Made by a program: the position numbers and the translations under genes
In this document: positions 28,887 to 37,164 of the stretch, in pieces
Layout: every line of letters begins with the position of its first letter
How positions within the stretch are numbered: the stretch's first letter is position 1
Notes under the pieces: generated by a model
What the model was told of the DNA's origin: nothing
The model's database searches: none
What the model saw: only the letters and a program-made list of their open reading frames with translations
Source of the DNA: Companilactobacillus halodurans
Lineage (GTDB): Bacteria > Bacillota > Bacilli > Lactobacillales > Lactobacillaceae
Direction: 5' to 3'
DNA length: 64,000 bases
Assembly: GCF_009600985.1 (NCBI RefSeq)
Contig: NZ_VDFP01000008.1
Span: 1-64,000, forward strand

Positions 28887-28889
28887 CGA

Positions 28890-29789
28890 TTATCCTCTTT
28901 TCCATTTTTCTAACAAAAATTCAATATCATCAATATTCATACTATCCATTGTGATAGTTCTAAAATCCGAGAACTTGCTTTTAACTAATTTGGTAAAAGT
29001 ATGACCCGGTTGTAGTTCAAGCGAAGTATCGATGCCAATTTCTTTTGCGACATCCATCATCGTATCCCAGTAAACAGGATGAACTAGATTATTGATCATA
29101 TCGTATTTAATGCCGTCAACTTTTCTGACAGCATGACCATTGTAATTAGCTAAATAAGTACAATTAGGATCATGCAAAGTTACCTTTGCCAATTCTTTCT
29201 CCAATACATCAGCAACTGATTGCATCAAAGGAGAATGTGAAGGAACTGGCACCTTTAACAAGACTGTCTTTTGTGCACTGTGATCTTTTGCTAAATCTAA
29301 AACTTTTTTGATACCTGCAATCGATCCTGAAATAACAGTCTGTAATTCTGAATTTTGATTAGAAGTAAAGACTGGCTCATCTTCAGTATTGATTTGGTCG
29401 ACCAATGCTGAAACCTCTTTACGAGTTAAACCAACGATTGCTCCCATTCCATATCCAGTTGGGTAAGACTCTTGCATCTTCGTTGAACGAACATAAACGA
29501 TCTTAATTGCATCATCTTCACTGATAACATCTGCAGCCACTCCTGCAGCAAAAATACCTAAGGAATGCCCAGCAACTGCATCAGGTTGTTGATGAATCTT
29601 TTTTAATTGGCGGATATTAAATAATTGAAGCAATAAAATACCTAACTGAATCTGAATCGAATCTTGATAAGCCTTGTCATCATCGGTCAATTCAACTCCA
29701 GTTAAGGTTTTTACTCTCTCAATCATTTCTTGAGGGACATCTTTTAACATCCCACTTTTTTGACCACCTTGGCCCGGAAATATCCACAA
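28890..29789 (-). CDS. mdcH: Malonate decarboxylase malonyl-CoA:ACP transacylase
   Basis: MdcH loads the first malonyl group on MdcC to activate the enzyme. The protein has FPGQGGQKSGM, the nucleophile elbow GHSLG (Ser76), Arg101 in YVRSTKMQE and His185 in PSHSPLM, so the FabD-like catalytic set is complete. The coordinate given uses the TTG at 29789, the first canonical start codon. The only good ribosome site, GGAGG at 29808-29812, is 18 bases from it, and an in-frame TGA lies at 29805-29807. An AUU (29801) or AUC (29798) start, six or nine bases from GGAGG, fits better and would give MIKTLWIFPGQG or MKTLWIFPGQG. First gene of the operon. Confidence 0.88.
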   Translation of the reverse strand: MWIFPGQGGQKSGMLKDVPQEMIERVKTLTGVELTDDDKAYQDSIQIQLGILLLQLFNIRQLKKIHQQPDAVAGHSLGIFAAGVAADVISEDDAIKIVYVRSTKMQESYPTGYGMGAIVGLTRKEVSALVDQINTEDEPVFTSNQNSELQTVISGSIAGIKKVLDLAKDHSAQKTVLLKVPVPSHSPLMQSVADVLEKELAKVTLHDPNCTYLANYNGHAVRKVDGIKYDMINNLVHPVYWDTMMDVAKEIGIDTSLELQPGHTFTKLVKSKFSDFRTITMDSMNIDDIEFLLEKWKRG

Positions 29790-29827
29790 AGTTTTGATAA
29801 TTAATCACCTCCAACAAATCCTTCTTA

Positions 29828-29873
29828 TTGATCTCACAAATTCAGTATAATTGCCCTTACATAACATGTATAA
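29828..29873. promoter_or_regulatory. Divergent mdcH / lysR control region
   Basis: TTACATAACATGTATAA (29857-29873) is an imperfect dyad of the T-N11-A type bound by LysR regulators. TTGATCTCACAA (29828-29839) lies in the mdcH leader and recurs exactly at 30847-30858. On the minus strand a TATACT -10 box (29843-29848 region) has no good -35 box, which suits an activator-dependent promoter. Assignment to the LysR protein is inferred from position. Confidence 0.45.
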
Positions 29874-29921
29874 TATAAAAAAAGCATGATACTTAACCAA
29901 TTAGTTATATGAGGTGATAAT

Positions 29922-30797
29922 TTGCAGTTGAATCAATTAAAGTACTTCGTCGTTGTTGCAAACCAAGAAAGTATCACAAAGGCGGCTAAAATTTTGTATG
30001 TCTCGCAACCAGCCGTCAGTAAGACTATCGGCCAACTTGAAGACGAATTAGAAACGACACTATTTGATCGAACGGGTCGGACTTTGAAATTAAACCGTGC
30101 TGGAAAACTGTTCTACAGCTATGTTAACGATAGCTTGGAAGAGTTGAATCGTGGCGTGTCAGCTGTTAAAGGTGGCCTCGATAAAACTGAACAGCCAATT
30201 TCTATTTTGATGGAAGTGGCATCTCCCTTTATCCCGAGCATTGTCGCTAACATTAAAAGTCGTTTCCCGAATGTCAGATTAAATATTGCCCAACACAATG
30301 TCCGCGAAACTGACTTCAAACAATTCGATTTCATTTTCTCTAGTAAAGCCTTGCAAGGGCTAACAAATGTTCCTGTATTAAAGGAAGAAATTTTTGTCGG
30401 GTGGAGTATCAGTTATGGTTATAGTCAACAATTCGTTAATCCAAAAGACCTTACAACTGAAAAATTCATTGGCCTCAGTCCTATCAATCCATTACGTCAA
30501 ACGACCGACAATTACTTTTTGAAACGCGATATTACTTTGGACTACAAATATGAGACCGACGACCCAGCAACTGTTAGAGGTTTGATTGAAGCTGGCGTTG
30601 GTTTGAGTTTTATCCCGTCAGTTACTTGGCAAACTATCAGTTCTAAAATTCAAATTGCTCGCTTGACCCCAGAGCCTTTACAAAGAACGATATTTCTCAG
30701 CTCCCCACATAAAAAATTAACTAGTATTCAACGAGAAATCAGTAATGAATTAATTTTGATTTTTTTAAGTTTCCAACGGTCAGAATTAAAAATATAG
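29922..30797 (+). CDS. LysR-family regulator, probably of malonate decarboxylase
   Basis: The 291-residue protein has an N-terminal winged HTH (LKYFVVVANQESITKAAKILYVSQPAVSK, quoted in part as ITKAAKILYVSQPAVSKT) and a periplasmic-binding-like effector domain from about 90, with GLIEAGVGLSFIPS near 213. It starts with TTG at 29922 after GAGGTGATAA. Divergent transcription from mdcH with a dyad between them is the standard layout for a LysR activator, so it is called an MdcR-like regulator; malonate as co-inducer is inferred. Confidence 0.85.
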   Translation: MQLNQLKYFVVVANQESITKAAKILYVSQPAVSKTIGQLEDELETTLFDRTGRTLKLNRAGKLFYSYVNDSLEELNRGVSAVKGGLDKTEQPISILMEVASPFIPSIVANIKSRFPNVRLNIAQHNVRETDFKQFDFIFSSKALQGLTNVPVLKEEIFVGWSISYGYSQQFVNPKDLTTEKFIGLSPINPLRQTTDNYFLKRDITLDYKYETDDPATVRGLIEAGVGLSFIPSVTWQTISSKIQIARLTPEPLQRTIFLSSPHKKLTSIQREISNELILIFLSFQRSELKI

Positions 30798-30846
30798 TTG
30801 CTTTTTTATTAGTTTGAGAATATATTGACCATATGCATTCCTTTTG

Positions 30847-30858
30847 TTGATCTCACAA
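30847..30858. promoter_or_regulatory. Repeat of the TTGATCTCACAA element
   Basis: An exact copy of the 12 bases at 29828-29839 lies 22 bases before the acyltransferase ATG. The surrounding TCCTT...TTGATCTCACAA context is also similar. It could be a regulator site shared by the two genes; chance cannot be excluded from one pair. Confidence 0.35.
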
Positions 30859-30880
30859 TCTAGCAAGAGGAGAAATTAAC

Positions 30881-32008
30881 ATGAATTCAAAAAAAGACAC
30901 TACAAGTCCTGCCGCTGATATCGGCGATTACATGAAAGTGTTTGCTTGTACTGCCGTTATGATGCAGACCGTACTCAGTTTAGTTTTATCGACCAGTCCC
31001 AGTTTTAGTTTTCAGACACCAATTGGAATCATTTATAATTTGGTGAAATTTACTGCTCCAGCCTTTATTTTTGGTATTTTATATACTACGACTAGAACAA
31101 CGAATCAAAATACCTTGGGCAATTATGGTGGATATATGAAAAAACAGTGGTCTGCTCTTTTTGTCCCTACTATTTGGTGGACATTAGCTTACCTCTTGAT
31201 TTTTCCAAACGTTCAACAGGTCAACAAATTCAACAGCTTCGGATCATTTTGTTGGCACTTCATCAACGGTAATGCTGCTCCCCACCTTTGGTACAACACG
31301 ATGATGTTGCAATTCATCATCTTGATGCCACTATTTTGGGCTTTGGCTCATTGGGTCAGAAATAATGCTAAGCGAGGACTTTGGGCAGTTGTTTTGACTA
31401 TTGTCGTTTTCTTTGCTTGGATTTACTTCTACGACGTCCAAGTCTTCCATGGTCCCAACGAACAAAATTGGTACCTCCTAGATCGACTATTTGTCAGTTT
31501 CTTTATTTACGGCGTCTTTGGAGTATTAGCTTGGATGTTTCGGGCAAAATTTGAAACTTTTATCAAAAAATCATTTCCTATCTTGGTAATTTTATTTTTC
31601 GCCGTTTTCTACTGGACTAATCGCGAACTCTTCAGTTTCGGTTACCCAGTTCAATTGACCAACGCACCTTATTACAAACCTTCAATGACGATTTACGCTT
31701 TAGTAGTGATATTCTTGGTCGCTGCCTTAGCCATTCACCACATCAACAAGAGCTCTAAAGCTTTGCCGGTTTTCCATTTCTTAGCAACTTACGCTTATAG
31801 AGCCTACCTTTCCAACGTCTTTTGGCTTCAAATCATCTGGCGTTTAGGAGGTAAAACTTTACCAGCAGTCAATCCAATTCTAGCGATTATCGTTTGTTAC
31901 GTTTTGACTTGGATTTTGTCATTTACTTCGGCTTACGTCTTCCACATTGCTTGGTCAAAAGTTAAATCAGCAATGAGCAGATCACGTGTCACACAGTCAG
32001 CCGAATAA
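30881..32008 (+). CDS. Acyltransferase-3-like integral membrane protein
   Basis: This 375-residue protein has about ten membrane helices and the PHLWYNTMMLQ segment typical of the Acyl_transf_3 family, which moves acyl groups across the membrane onto sugars. The first helix aligns with the usual Y-x-R-x-L-A...H pattern, but the catalytic-type histidine is Gln29 (DYMKVFACTAVMMQ). It may therefore be an inactive or divergent member, or use another residue. AGAGGAG precedes the ATG. It follows the LysR gene by 83 bases and may share its control element. Substrate unknown; a malonate transport role has no support from the fold. Confidence 0.72.
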   Translation: MNSKKDTTSPAADIGDYMKVFACTAVMMQTVLSLVLSTSPSFSFQTPIGIIYNLVKFTAPAFIFGILYTTTRTTNQNTLGNYGGYMKKQWSALFVPTIWWTLAYLLIFPNVQQVNKFNSFGSFCWHFINGNAAPHLWYNTMMLQFIILMPLFWALAHWVRNNAKRGLWAVVLTIVVFFAWIYFYDVQVFHGPNEQNWYLLDRLFVSFFIYGVFGVLAWMFRAKFETFIKKSFPILVILFFAVFYWTNRELFSFGYPVQLTNAPYYKPSMTIYALVVIFLVAALAIHHINKSSKALPVFHFLATYAYRAYLSNVFWLQIIWRLGGKTLPAVNPILAIIVCYVLTWILSFTSAYVFHIAWSKVKSAMSRSRVTQSAE

Positions 32009-32035
32009 ATAATTTCCTATCTCGAGCTTTGTTTG

Positions 32036-32064
32036 TTGACCCATTATAAATATTATGCTAAATT
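32036..32064 (+). promoter_or_regulatory. clpP promoter
   Basis: TTGACC (32036-32041), 17 bases, and an extended -10 TGC-TAAATT (-10 at 32059-32064). The -10 box abuts the CIRCE element, so HrcA binding would block initiation. Confidence 0.8.
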
Positions 32065-32089
32065 AGCACTGTGCTATTAAGAGTGCTAA
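32063..32089 (+). promoter_or_regulatory. CIRCE element (HrcA operator) before clpP
   Basis: TTAGCACTG, nine bases (TGCTATTAA), GAGTGCTAA. It differs from the consensus TTAGCACTC-N9-GAGTGCTAA by one base. No tandem GGTCAAA (CtsR) site is visible nearby. Confidence 0.9.
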
Positions 32090-32109
32090 TTAAAAACAGG
32101 AGGCATTTT

Positions 32110-32697
32110 ATGTTAGTTCCTACAGTTATCGAACAGAGTTCACGTGGCGAACGTGCCTATGATATTTACTCAAGATTATTAAAAGATAGAATCATCATGC
32201 TATCTGGTGAAGTTAACAGCCAAATGGCCAATACAGTTATCGCCGAATTGTTATTCCTCGATGCCCAAGATTCAGACAAGGATATTTCCATGTACATCAA
32301 CTCACCCGGTGGTTCAGTTACCGACGGATTAGCAATTATGGATACAATGAACTTCGTTAAATCTGATGTTCAAACAATTGCTACTGGTATGGCTGCTTCA
32401 ATGGCCAGTGTCTTGTTGTCAGCTGGTACTAAGGGCAAGAGATTTGCTCTTCCAAATTCAACTGTCTTGATTCACCAACCATTAGGTGGTGCACAAGGTC
32501 AACAAACAGAAATTGAAATTGCTGCTCAAGAAATCTTGAAGACAAGAAAGAGATTAAATCACATTTTGGCTGATAATTCTGGTCAAACATTTGAAAAGCT
32601 TCAAAAAGATACTGATCGTGATAATTACATGACAGCTCAAGAAGCTAAGGATTATGGTTTGATTGATGACATCATGACTAATAAAGCTGATAAATAA
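32110..32697 (+). CDS. clpP: ATP-dependent Clp protease proteolytic subunit ClpP
   Basis: ClpP is the serine protease chamber used with ClpX, ClpC or ClpE. The 195-residue protein has the catalytic Ser97 (GMAASMAS), His122 (LIHQPLGG) and Asp171, plus the INSPGGSV segment. AGGAGG precedes the ATG at 32110. The frame is open further upstream, but that part covers the CIRCE element. Heat-shock control by HrcA is expected from the operator. Confidence 0.98.
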   Translation: MLVPTVIEQSSRGERAYDIYSRLLKDRIIMLSGEVNSQMANTVIAELLFLDAQDSDKDISMYINSPGGSVTDGLAIMDTMNFVKSDVQTIATGMAASMASVLLSAGTKGKRFALPNSTVLIHQPLGGAQGQQTEIEIAAQEILKTRKRLNHILADNSGQTFEKLQKDTDRDNYMTAQEAKDYGLIDDIMTNKADK

Positions 32698-32744
32698 TTT
32701 TTATTAATCAAGAAAAAACATCTGAATAAATTTCAGATCACAAA

Positions 32745-32788
32745 TTAAGGTAATGAAAAATCTAAAATTTTTCATTACCTTTTTTTCT
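32745..32788 (+). terminator. Terminator after clpP
   Basis: AAGGTAATGAAAAATC and the complementary ATTTTTCATTACCTT are followed by a run of T. Confidence 0.9.
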
Positions 32789-32872
32789 GTCATTAAATAG
32801 ACAATAAGGATATGGATTAAGAAAGACTAATTTCACAATGAAAATTTAAAATAATTTTGATAATATGAGCTG

Positions 32873-32915
32873 TGAAAGCGCTATATACGGGCGTTCAACT
32901 GGACACCCTTTTTTA
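32873..32915 (+). promoter_or_regulatory. Leader of the MFS drug transporter: cre-like site and terminator-like hairpin
   Basis: TGAAAGCGCTATAT (32873-32886) matches the catabolite-repression consensus TGWAANCGNTNWCA except at the last two bases. Just after it, GGGCGTTC and GGACACCC pair around AACT (one mismatch, one G-U) and are followed by six T, a small terminator-like structure 50 bases before the MFS ATG. No clear promoter hexamers were found. The rest of 32789-32964 is AT-rich with nothing recognisable. Confidence 0.4.
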
Positions 32916-32964
32916 TTTAGTCTATCCTTAAATAGTTATTAGATTAAACAAAGAAGGGGTATAT

Positions 32965-34359
32965 ATGAATAAAGGTGAAATCCAAAATAGCTTAGCTCGC
33001 AAGTTATTCATTATAACTTTGCTATCAGGAACCTTCACAATGTCCATCAGCCAGTCATCGCTTTCTACGGCTTATCCTACATTGATGAAGTTCTTCGGCG
33101 TCACAGCACCAACTATTCAGTGGTTGACTACTGGTTTTATGTTGATTATGTGTATTATGATGCCAATTAGCCCTTGGCTATTAAGCAATTTTTCATTTAA
33201 AAAAATCTTTTTAACGGTTGTTGGTATTTTTGCAATCGGGACGCTGATTATTATCGTAGCCCCAAACTTTCCTTTAGCAATGCTAGGAAGAGCCTTAGAA
33301 GCCGTTGGGGTCGGAATTCTATTCCCATCCTTTCAGTCAGTTCTATTGACTATCACGCCTGAAAAAAAGCGTGGTTCTACCATGGGATATGCAGGTTTAG
33401 TCATGGGCTCTGCTCTAGCTTGTGGACCTATTATTTCAGGTATCGTTTTGAACTTTTTAAAATGGCAAGGTTTATTCGTCATTTTCCTACTGATAATGAT
33501 TGTCATCTTTATCAGCGCACTCTTTAATATCAAAGACGTTATGCCACGTCACAAAGCAAGTTTAGATTTAGTTTCAACAGTTTATCTACTTGGTTTAATT
33601 GGACTCTTATACGTCGTTAACCAAGCCGGCAGTACTAGAAGTTTTGGTACAAGCTTGATTATCTTGTTAGTCGTCAGTTTAATCTTAACTGCCCTCTTCA
33701 TTTATCGTCAGTTGACTAAAGATAAGCCATTGCTTGATTTAAAAGTTATGAAGAACTTTAACTTTGATTTAGCAGTTCTTCTAACAGGCTTTTCTTACAT
33801 CTCATTGATCGTTGTCACTATCATTTATCCACTTTATTACCAAAATATTCTTCATACTTCAGTCTTGATGTCAGGTCTAGCATTAGTTCCACCTGCTATC
33901 GTCTTAAGTATCTTGAATCCTTTAACTGGTAAATTAGCTGATAAAATTGGCTTTAAGTCAACTTTAATCACTGGTATGTCAATGATCGTTATCGGCTGGT
34001 TCTTGCTATTCATCGTTCACACGCAATTATCTATCTGGCCAATGATTTTGATTGCGGTTCTGATTGAAGGTGGAAATGCCTTTGTCATGATGCCAGCAAC
34101 TACTTTAGGTGGAAATTCTTTACCAGAAGACTTGATTCCTCATGGTACAGCTATTATCACGACAGTTAGACAGCTTTTAGGATCACTTGGTGTCAGCATC
34201 GCTACCTTGATTTTGGTCACAACGAACCAAAATCATCACCTACCTGACAACAGCGGATTCATTGGTTTCCAACATGTTTTTGCATTCTTCTTCGTTATGG
34301 CAATCATCGGCTTTATCTTTGCCCTATTAATCAAGAACAATAAAAAACAAACAAATTAA
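32965..34359 (+). CDS. MFS multidrug efflux transporter (DHA2/EmrB-QacA type)
   Basis: The 464-residue protein has about 13-14 membrane helices and the DHA2 pattern: the helix-1 NxAxP-like region SSLSTAYPTL, the loop LGRALEAVGVGILFP, and motif C as GSALACGPIISG. Such proteins export drugs or toxic metabolites using the proton gradient. The ribosome site GAAGGGG precedes the ATG. It is monocistronic between two terminators and may be controlled through its leader. Substrate unknown. Confidence 0.88.
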   Translation: MNKGEIQNSLARKLFIITLLSGTFTMSISQSSLSTAYPTLMKFFGVTAPTIQWLTTGFMLIMCIMMPISPWLLSNFSFKKIFLTVVGIFAIGTLIIIVAPNFPLAMLGRALEAVGVGILFPSFQSVLLTITPEKKRGSTMGYAGLVMGSALACGPIISGIVLNFLKWQGLFVIFLLIMIVIFISALFNIKDVMPRHKASLDLVSTVYLLGLIGLLYVVNQAGSTRSFGTSLIILLVVSLILTALFIYRQLTKDKPLLDLKVMKNFNFDLAVLLTGFSYISLIVVTIIYPLYYQNILHTSVLMSGLALVPPAIVLSILNPLTGKLADKIGFKSTLITGMSMIVIGWFLLFIVHTQLSIWPMILIAVLIEGGNAFVMMPATTLGGNSLPEDLIPHGTAIITTVRQLLGSLGVSIATLILVTTNQNHHLPDNSGFIGFQHVFAFFFVMAIIGFIFALLIKNNKKQTN

Positions 34360-34374
34360 TCTATTAACTAATAA

Positions 34375-34424
34375 AACAAAAATCCCGACCAAAATTAATA
34401 ATTGGTTGGGATTTTTGTTTTTTC
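34375..34424 (+). terminator. Terminator after the MFS gene
   Basis: AAAAATCCCGACCA and TGGTTGGGATTTTT form a long stem followed by GTTTTTT. Confidence 0.92.
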
Positions 34425-34494
34425 GACTTTTTTCACATATACACCTTGAAGTATAATAAGAGTCTGAATTACTTAATTTTAGGGGAGTTTTACT

Positions 34495-36192
34495 GTGAAT
34501 TTAAAAAATAAATCAACTTGGCTTACGATTATTATTGCACTGGGGTTTTTCGCATTTCTTTTTGGCTGGACTATTTGGCAATTTCACTTTAATTACATGG
34601 TCGCAGCATACGATACAATTTTTCATTCGCAAAGAATTTATGAAATCAGATTAGCGTTTCAATCCCATCACCTACCAAGCTGGGTCAACTTCAATACTTT
34701 CTTCTTCACCGGTCAGGCTATCAATGGGATGTATCCTGACTTTACTTTATGGCCTTTTGTATTACTTACCAATTTTTTAACACCAATTCATCAAATAATT
34801 GCTATCAGAACTTTGATAGCATTGGCTTCATTTATCGTAACCTTTCTATCATTAAATAAACGTTTCAACAGTCATAACGCCGTTATGGCAGCTGCCATTT
34901 TTGCCTTATCTGGCTCAGTTCTAAAAGATCTTACCGGTGAGATGCAATCTGGAACAGCGATTATCATGATTTTTATCTTTCCAATTTTCTTTACTTTTAA
35001 AGAGATTATTCAAAGTCAACAATTAGATAAAAAGTTGATTATCAAAACGGCTTTATTAATGACGATTGTTGTCAATTCCCATCTCTTAAGTGCAATCACT
35101 TTAGGAATCGTTGTGGGAATCTTTTTAATCGTCAACACCGTAATCAAGCACAATTTTAAAGCCTGGTTAAATCTTCTCATCGCGGCTATTTTAACGATTA
35201 TCCTATCTTTGCCAATAATTTATCGAGTGATGACTATTTCAAAAACGGGCCTGTTATCTCCTTTTGGCAAAGGCAACATTACCAGCCCAACAGTTTTAGG
35301 CTTAATCAGCAATCTTGCTTGGGATTCTAAAGCTACTATCAGTCTAACGACTGCTATTCTCTTAGTCGTTTCCTTGATTGGTCTTCGCAAGAATAATTGG
35401 CGCAACGTTCTTCCTTGGTATTTAGTTGAATTAGTTTTGATTGTTCTCTCGACTGACATCTTTCCTTGGAAACTCTTCAACAACGTGCCCATTATCAACA
35501 ACTTCCAAGTTGCCAATTGGCGCTTTGGAATCTTCATTGGCGTAATTCCGATAATTTTGATTTTGAAAACTTTCAAAAAATCACTGGCCTCAATTATTTT
35601 GCTAATCATGGTAATTATTAGTTTTCCAATGGCTACTAAAACTGCCATTCATAATCAACATTTCATGGCTGATGACGCTGTTGTTGTTACTAACAATACT
35701 CAAAAACAAATTCCGCAAAATAATGTCGTAAAACTTTCATCTACTGGTATTAACAGCGATAAAATCATGCGTTCACTCTTACCTGACTACTCCCCAAACA
35801 CTACGCCATTGCAACAAGGTACCGATGGGATGTTTTTAGATCAGTCCATCATTTATTTGCTGTCAAATCACCTTGGACAAATTCAAAATAAAGAACTTGC
35901 TCTTTATCCCACTACCTCAACTGATAGCGTTACTTGGTCAGGTAAAAACATTCCTTCGGGAAAAATTTCTTTACCTACCTATGGTTATAAATCCTTGGAC
36001 TATCAAGTTACTGTTAATGGAAAAAAAGTTCCATATTCGCTCAATCAATACAGCTTGATTACTGTTAAAACTAAAAAAATGCATCATGCATCTTTTAAAA
36101 TAAATTGGCTAACGCCAAAAATTTATTATGTTTTATTAGCTTTTTCTTTATTAATTTTTATCTTGCTTGGTATCAGTCTATTCATCATTTAA
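34495..36192 (+). CDS. Large polytopic membrane protein (PTPS-related / YfhO-like)
   Basis: The 565-residue protein has about 11 membrane helices in the first 380 residues, an extracytoplasmic domain (about 385-530) and a final helix. The first extracytoplasmic loop contains AAYDTIFHSQRIYE, an Asp-containing motif seen in GT-C-like membrane glycosyltransferases and in the family named after 6-pyruvoyl-tetrahydropterin synthase. It may use a lipid-linked sugar to modify a cell-envelope polymer; this is inferred from fold only. Start is GTG at 34495 after GGGGAG. Single-gene unit. Confidence 0.7.
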   Translation: MNLKNKSTWLTIIIALGFFAFLFGWTIWQFHFNYMVAAYDTIFHSQRIYEIRLAFQSHHLPSWVNFNTFFFTGQAINGMYPDFTLWPFVLLTNFLTPIHQIIAIRTLIALASFIVTFLSLNKRFNSHNAVMAAAIFALSGSVLKDLTGEMQSGTAIIMIFIFPIFFTFKEIIQSQQLDKKLIIKTALLMTIVVNSHLLSAITLGIVVGIFLIVNTVIKHNFKAWLNLLIAAILTIILSLPIIYRVMTISKTGLLSPFGKGNITSPTVLGLISNLAWDSKATISLTTAILLVVSLIGLRKNNWRNVLPWYLVELVLIVLSTDIFPWKLFNNVPIINNFQVANWRFGIFIGVIPIILILKTFKKSLASIILLIMVIISFPMATKTAIHNQHFMADDAVVVTNNTQKQIPQNNVVKLSSTGINSDKIMRSLLPDYSPNTTPLQQGTDGMFLDQSIIYLLSNHLGQIQNKELALYPTTSTDSVTWSGKNIPSGKISLPTYGYKSLDYQVTVNGKKVPYSLNQYSLITVKTKKMHHASFKINWLTPKIYYVLLAFSLLIFILLGISLFII

Positions 36193-36231
36193 AAAAAGAA
36201 ACCGGACATCATTGTCTGGTTTCTTTTTTTA
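36190..36231. terminator. Bidirectional terminator
   Basis: AAAAAAAGAAACCGGACA and TGTCTGGTTTCTTTTTTT form a stem with T runs on both strands between the convergent membrane-protein gene and whiA. Both stop codons lie at its edges. Confidence 0.93.
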
Positions 36232-37164
36232 AACTTTATCGGCTTCAGCCATTTCATTTAATTTTCTTAAACGGTGATTGATACCCGACTTAGAGATAGG
36301 TCCGCTTGGCACCATATCGCCCAATTCCTTTAAGGAAACTTCTGGATTCTCAAGTCGTAATACGGCAATTTCTCGTAATTTATCAGGTAAATTTTCTAAT
36401 CCAACTGTTGCCTGCAAATGCTTAATGTTTTCAACTTGACGTTCAGCTGCTGCCACAGTCTTATTGATATTAGCATTTTCGCAATTGACCAAACGATTAA
36501 CTGAATTACGCATATCACGCACGATTCGAATATCTTCAAACTTCAGCATCGAGTTGGTTGCTCCGATTACTTGTAAGAAGTCAGCAATTTTTTCAGCTTC
36601 CTTCAAATAAGTGATATAGCCATTACGACGTTTAGTTGTTCGAGCATTCAAATGAAAGTGATTCATCATTTGAGCAATGCCGTCATTATGCGTTTCATAG
36701 AGTGAATAAATTTCCAAATGATATCTGGAAGTTTCAGGATTATTCACGCTTCCGGTTGCTAGAAAAGCCCCACGTAAGTAGGAACGCATTCTTTGATCTT
36801 CATTTAAAACTTCTTCTGGTACATCGGTATTAATCGATAAGCCAGATTCATCTAGAATATCTAGGTCGGTCAAAACTTCATTCGTGCCATGTTTTAAACG
36901 AACTAGATATTGGTTGTTCTTTTTTAATTTCATCTTTTTACGCACAATCAATTCTGATTCAATGCCATATTTTTGCTTAAGCAAAGAAAAGATTCTCCTT
37001 GCAATGGCAGCATTTTCAGTTTGTGCGGTCAAGACGAAGTGATGGTTTTGCAGACTCAAAGAGCCATTCATCCTTAACAAGGCCGATAACTCAACTCTTG
37101 CATGTTCTGGATGAACGACTAATTTCGTTAGCTCCTGTTTCACTTCACTAGCGTAAGAAGCCAC
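36229..37164 (-). CDS. whiA: DNA-binding protein WhiA
   Basis: WhiA (311 residues) has the N-terminal LAGLIDADG-like fold (about 1-210; [29 protein letters not shown]) and a C-terminal HTH ([22 protein letters not shown], quoted as [17 protein letters not shown]). In Bacillus it affects cell division and chromosome segregation. The start is a GTG sharing one base with the yvcK TAG stop, so translation is coupled. The cluster rapZ-yvcK-whiA is conserved in Firmicutes. Confidence 0.96.
   Translation of the reverse strand: MASYASEVKQELTKLVVHPEHARVELSALLRMNGSLSLQNHHFVLTAQTENAAIARRIFSLLKQKYGIESELIVRKKMKLKKNNQYLVRLKHGTNEVLTDLDILDESGLSINTDVPEEVLNEDQRMRSYLRGAFLATGSVNNPETSRYHLEIYSLYETHNDGIAQMMNHFHLNARTTKRRNGYITYLKEAEKIADFLQVIGATNSMLKFEDIRIVRDMRNSVNRLVNCENANINKTVAAAERQVENIKHLQATVGLENLPDKLREIAVLRLENPEVSLKELGDMVPSGPISKSGINHRLRKLNEMAEADKV

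Noticed and set aside
30881..32008. Malonate transporter of the mdc system
   Set aside because: The PHLWY segment and helix pattern fit the acyltransferase-3 family, not MdcF or MadLM.
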